From: Deltaproteobacteria bacterium
Lineage (GTDB): Bacteria > Desulfobacterota > Desulfobulbia > Desulfobulbales > Desulfocapsaceae
Reading direction: 5' to 3'
Assembly (NCBI GenBank): GCA_021779275.1
Contig: JAJYAX010000144.1
Location: forward strand, 1 to 5,209
Length of the DNA stretch: 5,209 nucleotides
Shown: positions 1 to 4,617 of the stretch, piece by piece
Numbering within the stretch: the stretch's first letter is position 1
How the letters are laid out: the number at the start of each line of letters is the position of its first letter
Translations under genes and position numbers: made by a program
The notes under the pieces: model-generated
Told to the model about the DNA's origin: nothing
Seen by the model: the letters and a program-made list of their open reading frames with translations, nothing else
Databases searched by the model: none

Positions 1-171
1 AACCAGAAAAAGGGGTGTTCCGAAAAACCGGGCAAAGGCCTCGGCCTTCAGGGAAAACCAGTCATCTCCGAAGACGGAACTGAGATGAAGATGCGGAAGG
101 TGGAATCGGAAGTAACCTTGGGGGTTGGCGGCCGCAGGAGCAGGATCGGATATCTCCGGTTTTGTTTTCAT
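1..171 (-). CDS. N-terminal fragment of a probable DUF1003-type membrane protein
   Basis: An open frame starts at ATG 171-169 and runs off the left edge, giving 57 residues without a stop. The first 20 or so residues are polar and Ala/Pro-rich. They are followed by FRFHLPHLHLSSVFGDDW and then AEAFARFFGTPLFLV, which leads into a hydrophobic stretch at the edge. The pattern of an amphipathic 'AE.FARF.GT..FL' segment just before the first membrane helix is what I remember of DUF1003 proteins, small inner-membrane proteins of unknown function. That match is from memory on a short fragment. The ribosome-binding site is weak (GAG about 6 nt before ATG), so expression may depend on read-through from the exporter gene that ends 76 nt upstream on the same strand. 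The reading frame is quite likely real; the family assignment is tentative. Confidence 0.5.
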   Translation of the reverse strand, partial: MKTKPEISDPAPAAANPQGYFRFHLPHLHLSSVFGDDWFSLKAEAFARFFGTPLFLV

Positions 172-200
172 GGGAATCTCTGTATGCAAGTGTTTAATTT

Positions 201-247
201 TAGGCTGCCGCGGGGCGTCATGCCGCGCCGCAGAGCAGTCAAGCCTA
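201..247 (-). terminator. Imperfect hairpin downstream of the exporter gene, possible weak terminator or attenuator
   Basis: Immediately after the exporter stop codon the sequence can fold. An outer TAGGCT (201-206) is complementary to AGCCTA (242-247). Inside, CTGCCGCGGGGCG (205-217) pairs with GCCGCGCCGCAG (222-233) with two mismatches and a five-base loop. The stem is very GC-rich, but on the minus strand it is followed by AAAATTAAAC rather than a run of U. It is therefore not a canonical Rho-independent terminator. It could slow or reduce read-through into the next gene, or stabilise the 3' end of the upstream message. Confidence 0.35.
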
Positions 248-880
248 TCACATCATACCGGACGGCGGACCAGCAAGGCCCCACAGGCCTGCCGCCGACA
301 ACAGCGAGCCGCCTGCAAGGTGCAGGCCTCGCAGAGCATATCTGGAGGTCAGCGCCTGGCGCGCCGAGGCTGCAAAGACGGTATAGACCGTGGCGTTGAT
401 CGCGGCCATTACGACAAAGGTGGCCGACAGCAGCCACAACTGCCGTGTCACATGTCCGTGCGGGTCGACAAACTGGGGCAGGAAGGCGATAAAAAAGATG
501 ATACTCTTGGGATTAAGCGCCGTTACCATATAGGTGTCGGCAAACAGGCGCCGGCAGGAATCGGGGAAAGCGGCCTCCGCCCTTTCCGGGAGCGAAACGC
601 CGGCACGCATAAGCCTGACGCCGAGATAGAGAAGATAGAGACCGCCTGCCGATTTGACCAGGGTGAACCAGAAACCGGAGGCGGCAAGAAGCGTCCCTAT
701 CCCCAGCAAAGAAAAGGCAAGAGCGGTTGCATCACCCAGGGCGACCGCAGCCGCCGGCGGAACATTTGCGCGCCGTCCGTGGCTCAGGGAATAGCTGATC
801 ACCGTGAGCACGGTAGGTCCGGGGATAGCAAGCAGAACCGCCGAGGCGACAACAAAGGCCGTATAAAGCTGGATGGACAA
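248..880 (-). CDS. LysE/RhtB-family amino-acid or metabolite exporter
   Basis: This is an inner-membrane transporter of the LysE superfamily (RhtB type), whose members export amino acids such as threonine, homoserine, lysine or leucine by proton antiport. The 210-aa length is typical. The family signature PGPTVLTV sits at the end of the first helix (residues 20-27), LYLLYLGVRLMR at 81-92 and ALNPKSIIFFIAFLPQFV at 121-138. Hydrophobic segments lie near 5-27, 41-62, 70-90, 118-138, 148-172 and 184-204, giving the usual six helices. I start it at TTG 880-878 because a perfect GGAGGTGA lies 5 nt upstream. The in-frame GTG at 886-884 is inside that ribosome-binding site and would add only two residues. 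It lies 145 nt downstream of the glycerate kinase gene on the same strand. The substrate cannot be told from sequence, and the link to glycerate metabolism is unproven. Confidence 0.9.
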   Translation of the reverse strand: MSIQLYTAFVVASAVLLAIPGPTVLTVISYSLSHGRRANVPPAAAVALGDATALAFSLLGIGTLLAASGFWFTLVKSAGGLYLLYLGVRLMRAGVSLPERAEAAFPDSCRRLFADTYMVTALNPKSIIFFIAFLPQFVDPHGHVTRQLWLLSATFVVMAAINATVYTVFAASARQALTSRYALRGLHLAGGSLLSAAGLWGLAGPPSGMM

Positions 881-882
881 TA

Positions 883-890
883 TCACCTCC
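883..890 (-). promoter_or_regulatory. Ribosome-binding site that fixes a TTG start for the exporter
   Basis: On the minus strand the sequence reads GGAGGTGATATTG. GGAGGTGA is a full match to the anti-Shine-Dalgarno sequence, and the spacing from GGAGG to TTG is 5 nt. A GTG start would fall inside the site itself, which leaves TTG as the only properly spaced initiation codon. Confidence 0.75.
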
Positions 891-1025
891 GACAGGCCAA
901 CCGATAAACAAGCCTCTTCGCCGCACTTCCTCCGTCTAAAGGCTTAAAGTCTCCATACAATGGCCACGATATCAAGAAAGACAACGCATCCTGATACGAT
1001 AGAAAAAGCGGCCGCATACCCACCT

Positions 1026-2366
1026 CTATTGAATAAGCACTATCTGGAGATCCATTACATTGGTCCGGGTGGGGCCGGTCACAAAAAGATCCCCCAGGGG
1101 TGCGAAAAAAGAAGAGGAATCATTGCCGTCAAGGTGCCGGACAGCGGAGAGCCCCAGGGCCTGGGCCCGCAAGACGGTCGATCCATCGGCAAAGGCGCCC
1201 GCCGCATCGGTAGGGCCATCCGTCCCGTCCGTGCCGGCGGAGAGCAGCAGGACCCTCTCCAGGCCCGCCAGTTCGATCCCGGCCGCCAGGGCGAATTCCA
1301 TATTCCTTCCCCCCAGCCCCCCACCTCTGATGGTCACCGTGGTCTCGCCGCCGGAGAGCAGACAGGCAGGCGCAGGCGCTGGCCTGCCGGACCGCCGGAC
1401 CTCCAACGCTATACTGCACACGACCTTTGCGGCCTCTCGTGCTTCCCCGTGCAGCATCGAGGTCAGAATGAGCGGGATAAAGCCCTGAAGCCCGGCCTCT
1501 CTCCCGGCGGCGGTCAAGGCATCCGAGATGCTGCCGACAATCAGGTTCCGGACACGGGCAAAGGCGGGATCCCCCGGCTTCGGGGTCTCTTCCGCCCGGC
1601 CTTCTGCTCCCTCCAGGATATGTCGCCGGACTGCGGCGGGGACTCCTTCTTCCAGGCCGTACCGGGACAGGATAGCCAGACAATCCCCGAAGGTGCCGGC
1701 ATCAGGGGCTGTCATCCCCGAGGCGATGCTGTCCAGGTCATCGCCGATAACATCCGAGATTATTAGCGAGACGATGCGGGCGCCTCCCGCGGCCCGGCAA
1801 AGCCGCCCGCCCTTCAGACGCGACAGGTGCTTGCGGATGGTGTTGATCTCCTGGATCGTGGCCCCGCAGGCCAGCAGCAGGCGGGTGGTCTCCTGCTTGT
1901 CGGCAAGGCTTATCCCCGCTACCGGGGCCGGGGAGAGCGCGGAGCCGCCGCCGGAGAACAGGCAGAGGAGAAGATCAGCGGGTCCGGCCGCAGCCGCCAA
2001 TTTCAGCAGGGCATCGGCAGCCCTGAGCCCGTTTTCATCCGGAACCGGGTGGCCGGCCTCCAGCAGACGGCATCGCCGCAAGGGCACCCCATGCCCGTAC
2101 TTGGTCAGCACCACCCCGTCATCGATACGCTCGCCGAGAAGCCTTTCGACGGCCAGCGCCATGGCGGCCGAGGCCTTTCCGGCCCCGGCTACATACAGCT
2201 TATTGATGCCTGCAAGATCGTAACCAACCTCGTCCACCCAGAGGGTATCGGCGGTCCGTCGCAGCCTCCGATTGATGCAGTCTTCCGGATCAACGGCCTT
2301 TATCCCGGCCCTGAAAATCGCCGTTGCGGCCTTTTTCAGCCGCTCGCGCACAGATGCAGACCCCAT
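1026..2366 (-). CDS. Glycerate 2-kinase (MOFRL/GckA-TtuD family)
   Basis: Cytoplasmic enzyme that phosphorylates D-glycerate with ATP, normally giving 2-phosphoglycerate, which feeds glycerate from glyoxylate, hydroxypyruvate, tartronate or serine breakdown into lower glycolysis. The protein is 446 aa, a usual length. An N-terminal DUF4147-type domain (about 5-245) carries GAGKASAAMA at 61-70 and SGGGSAL at 138-144. A C-terminal MOFRL domain (about 330-440) carries LSGGETTVTIRGGGLGGRN at 337-355, AGTDGTDGPTDAAGAFAD at 377-394 and TGPTRTNVMDL at 430-440. K64 and R354 correspond to the Lys and Arg regarded as catalytic in this family. All expected motifs are intact. I chose ATG 2366-2364 because GGGGAGG ends 7 nt upstream and the family homology begins there. 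An in-frame ATG at 2483 would add 39 non-family residues and has no such support. The gene is divergent from the ADP-ribosylglycohydrolase-like gene and lies first in a possible minus-strand unit with the exporter. I leave the symbol blank because gck, glxK, garK and ttuD are used inconsistently. Confidence 0.95.
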   Translation of the reverse strand: MGSASVRERLKKAATAIFRAGIKAVDPEDCINRRLRRTADTLWVDEVGYDLAGINKLYVAGAGKASAAMALAVERLLGERIDDGVVLTKYGHGVPLRRCRLLEAGHPVPDENGLRAADALLKLAAAAGPADLLLCLFSGGGSALSPAPVAGISLADKQETTRLLLACGATIQEINTIRKHLSRLKGGRLCRAAGGARIVSLIISDVIGDDLDSIASGMTAPDAGTFGDCLAILSRYGLEEGVPAAVRRHILEGAEGRAEETPKPGDPAFARVRNLIVGSISDALTAAGREAGLQGFIPLILTSMLHGEAREAAKVVCSIALEVRRSGRPAPAPACLLSGGETTVTIRGGGLGGRNMEFALAAGIELAGLERVLLLSAGTDGTDGPTDAAGAFADGSTVLRAQALGLSAVRHLDGNDSSSFFAPLGDLFVTGPTRTNVMDLQIVLIQ

Positions 2367-2373
2367 GACACAT

Positions 2374-2380
2374 CCTCCCC
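2374..2380 (-). promoter_or_regulatory. Ribosome-binding site that fixes the glycerate kinase start
   Basis: On the minus strand, GGGGAGG is followed by 7 nt and then ATG at 2366. Another ATG overlaps at 2373-2371, but it is out of frame. This strong, well-spaced site excludes the longer 485-aa version of the protein. Confidence 0.8.
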
Positions 2381-2424
2381 TTGGCAATTGCTCCTCCCGT
2401 CCAGAGATATTGGAGACACGATAT

Positions 2425-2430
2425 TTTATA
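2425..2430 (-). promoter_or_regulatory. Candidate -10 element for glycerate kinase
   Basis: On the minus strand, TATAAA followed by ATAT stands out of the GC-rich surroundings about 60 nt upstream of the glycerate kinase start, a sensible place for a -10 box. I could not find a convincing -35 hexamer at 16-18 nt spacing; the sequence there is G-rich. Either the promoter needs an activator or this is just an AT-rich patch. Confidence 0.25.
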
Positions 2431-2492
2431 CTTTTTGCCCCGTCTTCACCCCCGACCTGCGAACCACAGTCGCCACACACCATACCCTATAA

Positions 2493-2521
2493 TTGACAAA
2501 ACCCGCAACCGGACCTATAAA
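2493..2521 (+). promoter_or_regulatory. Sigma70-type promoter for the ADP-ribosylglycohydrolase-like gene
   Basis: TTGACA at 2493-2498, a spacer of exactly 17 nt, and TATAAA at 2516-2521 form a near-consensus housekeeping promoter reading right. Transcription would start near 2528, leaving a leader of about 64 nt before ATG 2592. With a perfect -35 box and optimal spacing, fairly strong, constitutive expression is expected unless a repressor acts in the leader. I see no obvious operator there. Confidence 0.85.
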
Positions 2522-2580
2522 CTTTTCAAAGAGGACCGCAACTCAATCGGCACAGAGACACAACAGGTTTACCGGAGAGA

Positions 2581-2586
2581 AGGAGG
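2581..2586 (+). promoter_or_regulatory. Ribosome-binding site for the ADP-ribosylglycohydrolase-like gene
   Basis: AGGAGG lies 5 nt before ATG 2592 and decides the start. The frame stays open for 33 further codons upstream to an ATG at 2493, but that ATG overlaps the -35 box and would lie upstream of the predicted transcript start. Confidence 0.85.
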
Positions 2587-2591
2587 AAATC

Positions 2592-3506
2592 ATGCAACCA
2601 CAGGCAACAGCAATGATCCTGGCATCCTTCGCGGCTGATTCGCTGGCGCTGGGAGCCCACTGGATCTACGATACCGAGGAAATTGATCGGCGGATCGGCC
2701 GGGTCGACAGCCTGCGCGCGCCCCTGCCCGGCTCCTATCATCCGACCAAGAAAAAAGGTGAATTCACCCATTACGGCGATCAGGCCCTGATACTGCTCGA
2801 ACATCTGGCGGAGACCGGGGGGTTTTCCGCGTCCGGTTTCGCCGCGACCTGGCGAACACGTCTCACCGAGTATCACGGTTATATCGATAAGGCAAGCGCC
2901 GCCACCCTGGACAACATGGCCCGGAGGATGCCGCCGGACCAATGCGGCTCGCACTCCACTGACCTGGGAGGCGCCGCCCGCATTGCCCCTCTCCTCTTTT
3001 TTTACAGGGACGACCGGCAGAGTCTTCTGGGGGCTGTCCGGCAGCAGACCGCCATGACCCACAACCACCCCGCCACCCTGGCCGGGGCCGAATTTATCGC
3101 CAAAACTGCCTGGGCCGTACTCCACGGGTCAAGCCCGACTGCGGCTCTGGAAGGTGCTCTGGAAGAGGGGGTGGCCGATATCGATCTGGACAACCGCATC
3201 CGGAACAGCCTGGATTCCGCCGGCAAGGACACCCGAACCATGATCAAGCAGTTCGGTCAGATGTGCGGTATCGCGACAGCCCTGCCCGGCGTCGTCCACC
3301 TGATTATCTCCTATGAAAACGATCTCACCACGGCGCTTATCGAAAACGTCATGGCCGGTGGCGATTCGGCAGCCCGCGGTCTGGTCGCCGGTATGATTCT
3401 CGGCGCCCACCTGGGTAGGCAGGCGATTCCGGTGGAGTGGCTGACCGGTATGGCTCAATACCCGTACATTGAAACAATGCTCTCTTCCCTGGATAACACC
3501 CGGTAA
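2592..3506 (+). CDS. ADP-ribosylglycohydrolase-fold protein, J1-crystallin/SelJ-like branch with altered metal-site motifs
   Basis: A 304-aa soluble protein of the DraG/ARH superfamily, whose classical members remove ADP-ribose from proteins or split related bonds using two Mg ions. Family landmarks appear in order: AADSLALGAHWIYD (14-27), GEFTHYGDQALILLE (56-70), STDLGGAARIAPL (122-134), MTHNHPATLAGAEFIA (155-170) and GGDSAARGLVAGMILGAHLG (256-275). The usual TDDT motif aligns with T59-H60-Y61-G62, and the usual D-x-D-T with D258-S259-A260-A261, so several metal-binding Asp/Thr residues are missing. The ADSLALGAHWIYD and GGD-(S/N)-A-R-G forms are what I recall from J1-crystallin and SelJ relatives. 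The protein may therefore bind metal differently, act on another substrate, or be non-catalytic. The start at ATG 2592 is set by AGGAGG 5 nt upstream; the frame is open upstream but without that signal. It has its own promoter and is transcribed away from glycerate kinase. No ADP-ribosyltransferase (DraT) is visible beside it. Confidence 0.85.
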   Translation: MQPQATAMILASFAADSLALGAHWIYDTEEIDRRIGRVDSLRAPLPGSYHPTKKKGEFTHYGDQALILLEHLAETGGFSASGFAATWRTRLTEYHGYIDKASAATLDNMARRMPPDQCGSHSTDLGGAARIAPLLFFYRDDRQSLLGAVRQQTAMTHNHPATLAGAEFIAKTAWAVLHGSSPTAALEGALEEGVADIDLDNRIRNSLDSAGKDTRTMIKQFGQMCGIATALPGVVHLIISYENDLTTALIENVMAGGDSAARGLVAGMILGAHLGRQAIPVEWLTGMAQYPYIETMLSSLDNTR

Positions 3507-3517
3507 CACCAACCGTA

Positions 3518-3581
3518 GCCGCCAGCATACCCTCCGGGGAGGAACGGCGGCCATGGAGGGATCGCCCAAGCCTGATCCTCC
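3518..3581. terminator. Two overlapping GC-rich hairpins between convergent genes
   Basis: GCCGCC (3518-3523) pairs with GGCGGC (3546-3551) around a nested CCTC/GAGG stem (3531-3534 with 3539-3542). Overlapping the right side, GGAGGGATC (3555-3563) pairs with GATCCTCC (3574-3581) with one bulged G. They lie just after the stop of the plus-strand ADP-ribosylglycohydrolase-like gene and about 55-120 nt beyond the stop of the convergent AP2-like gene, so they could serve both transcripts. Neither is followed by a clear U-run on either strand, so a canonical intrinsic terminator is not demonstrated. Stabilising 3' structures or weak bidirectional termination are the reasonable roles. Confidence 0.4.
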
Positions 3582-3588
3582 GCCACAA

Positions 3589-3610
3589 GGTTCAGAGATG
3601 GTTCAGAGAT
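3589..3610. repeat. Perfect 11-bp tandem duplication
   Basis: GGTTCAGAGAT occurs twice head to tail at 3589-3599 and 3600-3610. It lies between the hairpins and the end of the AP2-like gene and does not touch coding sequence. It could be a slippage duplication or a pair of protein-binding sites one helical turn apart. Confidence 0.85.
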
Positions 3611-3620
3611 ATTTCCGTAT

Positions 3621-3630
3621 CTGCCGGCAG
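3621..3630. repeat. Perfect 10-bp palindrome beside the AP2-like gene stop
   Basis: CTGCCGGCAG is fully self-complementary. It lies 6 nt beyond the stop codon of the minus-strand AP2-like gene. As RNA it could form only a very short stem, so a binding site or chance is as likely as a terminator. Confidence 0.5.
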
Positions 3631-3636
3631 TGAAAA

Positions 3637-4119
3637 TTATTGCTCCCGGCCCTGCCCGAGGCGGGCATTCTCCCGTTCACGGCGGATAGAACAGGCCTTG
3701 GAAAACGCTTTCCTTTTACCGTGTCTGGCGATGGATACAGATGTTTTCCCCTGTTTCCCCTGATCAGTGACCCAGCTGACCTCGTATCGATTCAACTTTT
3801 CATTCAGACGAACACCGACAACACCGGTACCGGAATTGCTGACCGTCACCATATGCTTGTCGGTGCGGACCTTGCCCAGTTTCTTCTCTGTCTTATCCCT
3901 CCATGAGATCGCAGTCAGGAGACTGGAAGCCTTTCCGCCGCATTTCCTGTCGGAAAAAAATTTTGAATGCGTCTTCCCCAGAAACCTGACCCTGACATAC
4001 CACCCGTGCGTTCCTTTTGTTTCCTGGTCGATTCTCGCAATGTCTTTATGCTTTTCTAAAAGAATTTTTTGATTTGTTTGGTCTTCCATCGTCGATTCCG
4101 CAATTTTGTTGGTTTTCAT
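3637..4119 (-). CDS. Stand-alone AP2-type DNA-binding protein with two tandem domains
   Basis: A basic 160-aa protein with two related beta-rich modules. Module 1 (about 27-82) has THGWYVRVRFLGKTHSKFFSD, GGK and AISWRDK. Module 2 (about 94-150) has GTGVVGVRLNEKLNRYEVSW, GK, SVSIARHG, AF and a basic helix ending RRERE. The pattern of three beta strands followed by a helix, with YEV.W and G-AF-A features, matches bacterial AP2/ERF-like domains, which bind DNA and often accompany HNH homing endonucleases. No HNH motif is present here, so a small DNA-binding regulator or a mobile-element remnant is more likely than a nuclease. I start it at ATG 4119 because GAGGAA lies 9 nt upstream; GTG 4128 would be too close to that site. 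The gene is visibly less GC-rich than its neighbours and flanked by repeat-bearing AT-richer DNA, consistent with horizontal acquisition. It converges on the ADP-ribosylglycohydrolase-like gene. The target is unknown. Confidence 0.75.
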   Translation of the reverse strand: MKTNKIAESTMEDQTNQKILLEKHKDIARIDQETKGTHGWYVRVRFLGKTHSKFFSDRKCGGKASSLLTAISWRDKTEKKLGKVRTDKHMVTVSNSGTGVVGVRLNEKLNRYEVSWVTDQGKQGKTSVSIARHGKRKAFSKACSIRRERENARLGQGREQ

Positions 4120-4128
4120 ATCTCTCAC

Positions 4129-4134
4129 TTCCTC
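4129..4134 (-). promoter_or_regulatory. Ribosome-binding site for the AP2-like gene
   Basis: On the minus strand, GAGGAA is followed by 9 nt and then ATG 4119. A GTG at 4128-4126 is in frame but only 0-2 nt from this site, so ATG is the better start. A third ATG at 4089 has no good site upstream. Confidence 0.6.
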
Positions 4135-4259
4135 AAAAAGGAATGTTACGCGTTTATCTCATTTCGCTGCCATGACCGGCGCCGTCGACACACCGGGTTC
4201 CGTGTCCTTCACCTTCCGCTCTTCTTATCCGCATTCTTTGCCCCCCGAATCAATACCTC

Positions 4260-4278
4260 CTATCCGATAGTTACTATC
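4260..4278. promoter_or_regulatory. Alternating CTATC/GATAG triple repeat, candidate operator
   Basis: CTATC (4260-4264), GATAG (4266-4270) and CTATC (4274-4278) alternate in orientation. The last two form the perfect inverted repeat GATAGTTACTATC, and the first two form CTATCCGATAG. It lies about 140-160 nt upstream of the AP2-like start. Such symmetry is typical of dimeric repressor sites, but no cognate regulator is identified. Confidence 0.4.
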
Positions 4279-4322
4279 TTTGAAACGTCCATTAACCAGA
4301 CGATTCTCATGAGTCGCTTTAT

Positions 4323-4352
4323 ACTATATACCACATCGTAGCCTCCATAAAG
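4323..4352 (-). promoter_or_regulatory. Weak candidate promoter for the AP2-like gene
   Basis: On the minus strand, TTTATG and TATAGT are separated by 17 nt, with TATAAA overlapping just downstream. The -10 hexamer matches five of six consensus positions, but the -35 matches only about three. It would give a leader of roughly 200 nt crossing the GATAG cluster. Low support. Confidence 0.25.
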
Positions 4353-4394
4353 CACAAACAATTTTTTATGGCCAAAACATATGGTATACGCTAC
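4327..4394. repeat. Nested and crossing inverted repeats
   Basis: TATACCA (4327-4333) is complementary to TGGTATA (4382-4388) and encloses CCATAAA (4345-4351) / TTTATGG (4365-4371), a perfect 7-bp stem with a 13-nt loop. A third pair, GTAGC (4338-4342) with GCTAC (4390-4394), crosses the outer pair in a pseudoknot-like arrangement. On the minus strand this lies in the probable promoter or leader region of the AP2-like gene. Confidence 0.5.
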
Positions 4395-4514
4395 AGTTTT
4401 GTCTCCTTTCCCCAATCTTTTTCAGGCAACGGGGTACAGATCCCACGCAGGTCGCCCCCAGGGAAATTTCAGCCGTTATGAATCATGTCGCTAAAATATG
4501 CAAGAAAGAAAAGG

Positions 4515-4545
4515 ATGTCCGGATTTTTAGGACTATCATGTCCGG
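4515..4545. repeat. ATGTCCGG direct repeats with inverted-repeat potential upstream of the DUF3786 gene
   Basis: ATGTCCGG occurs at 4515-4522 and 4538-4545, 23 nt apart start to start, about two helical turns. Within this span CCGGA (4519-4523) can pair with TCCGG (4541-4545), and GGAC (4530-4533) with GTCC (4540-4543). The spacing and position 70-100 nt upstream of the start codon suit a regulator-binding site or a leader hairpin. Confidence 0.4.
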
Positions 4546-4604
4546 CTCCGCTGATTTTTGCTCCCTCCTCCATACGGATAAGGAGAGAATACGAACCATA
4601 CAAC

Positions 4605-4612
4605 AAGGAGAG
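4605..4612 (+). promoter_or_regulatory. Ribosome-binding site for the FeS/DUF3786 gene
   Basis: AAGGAGAG places GGAG 7 nt before ATG 4618. It is the only well-placed site for this frame and agrees with the protein beginning just before the cysteine motif. Confidence 0.85.
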
Positions 4613-4617
4613 CGATA

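Larger units (their letters stand above)
4135..4604. other. Long AT-richer intergenic region between divergent genes, rich in inverted repeats
   Basis: About 470 nt separate the minus-strand AP2-like gene from the plus-strand DUF3786 gene. No frame on either strand has both a convincing start signal and protein-like composition. The base composition is clearly lower in GC than the coding genes, especially 4250-4420 and 4470-4560. It contains a triple GATAG/CTATC cluster, interleaved inverted repeats, a CTCATGAG palindrome (4306-4313) within a CGATTC/GAGTCG stem, and ATGTCCGG repeats. A GC-rich patch at 4425-4470 fits no riboswitch class I can recognise. Promoters for both flanking genes must lie here. 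The length could reflect complex regulation, a small RNA, or the scar of an inserted element. Confidence 0.6.

Noticed and set aside
125..907. Long plus-strand open frame (260 codons) across the exporter region
   Set aside because: It lies antisense to the clear LysE-family gene. Its translation is Arg/Gly/Gln-rich and of low complexity, with no family resemblance and no ribosome-binding site. It is a by-product of GC-rich codon use on the other strand.
887..1025. Possible promoter between glycerate kinase and the exporter
   Set aside because: TTGTCT, TTGATA and TGTATG occur on the minus strand, but no pair has a sound 16-18 nt spacing.
960..1766. Plus-strand open frame of 268 codons antisense to glycerate kinase
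   Set aside because: It overlaps the fully supported glycerate kinase on the opposite strand and has no recognisable motif or start signal.
1827..2492. Plus-strand open frame of 221 codons
   Set aside because: Also antisense to the glycerate kinase coding region; composition is not protein-like and it lacks a start signal.
2526..3125. Minus-strand open frame of 199 codons
   Set aside because: It is antisense to the ADP-ribosylglycohydrolase-like gene, which has promoter, ribosome-binding site and family motifs; this one has none.
4146..4210. Tiny minus-strand frame starting at GTG and ending with a TGA, about 17 codons, upstream of the AP2-like gene
   Set aside because: It has an overlapping, badly spaced ribosome-binding site and is too short to judge; there is no further evidence of translation.
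4301..4325. CGATTC/GAGTCG hairpin followed by CTTTATACT, considered as a terminator
   Set aside because: The stem is only six pairs including one G-U, there is no real U-run, and no plus-strand gene ends upstream of it.
4425..4475. GC-rich patch resembling a riboswitch core upstream of the DUF3786 gene
   Set aside because: I compared it mentally with cobalamin, c-di-GMP, SAM and molybdenum-cofactor riboswitch cores and found no conserved motif set. A covariance-model search would be decisive.
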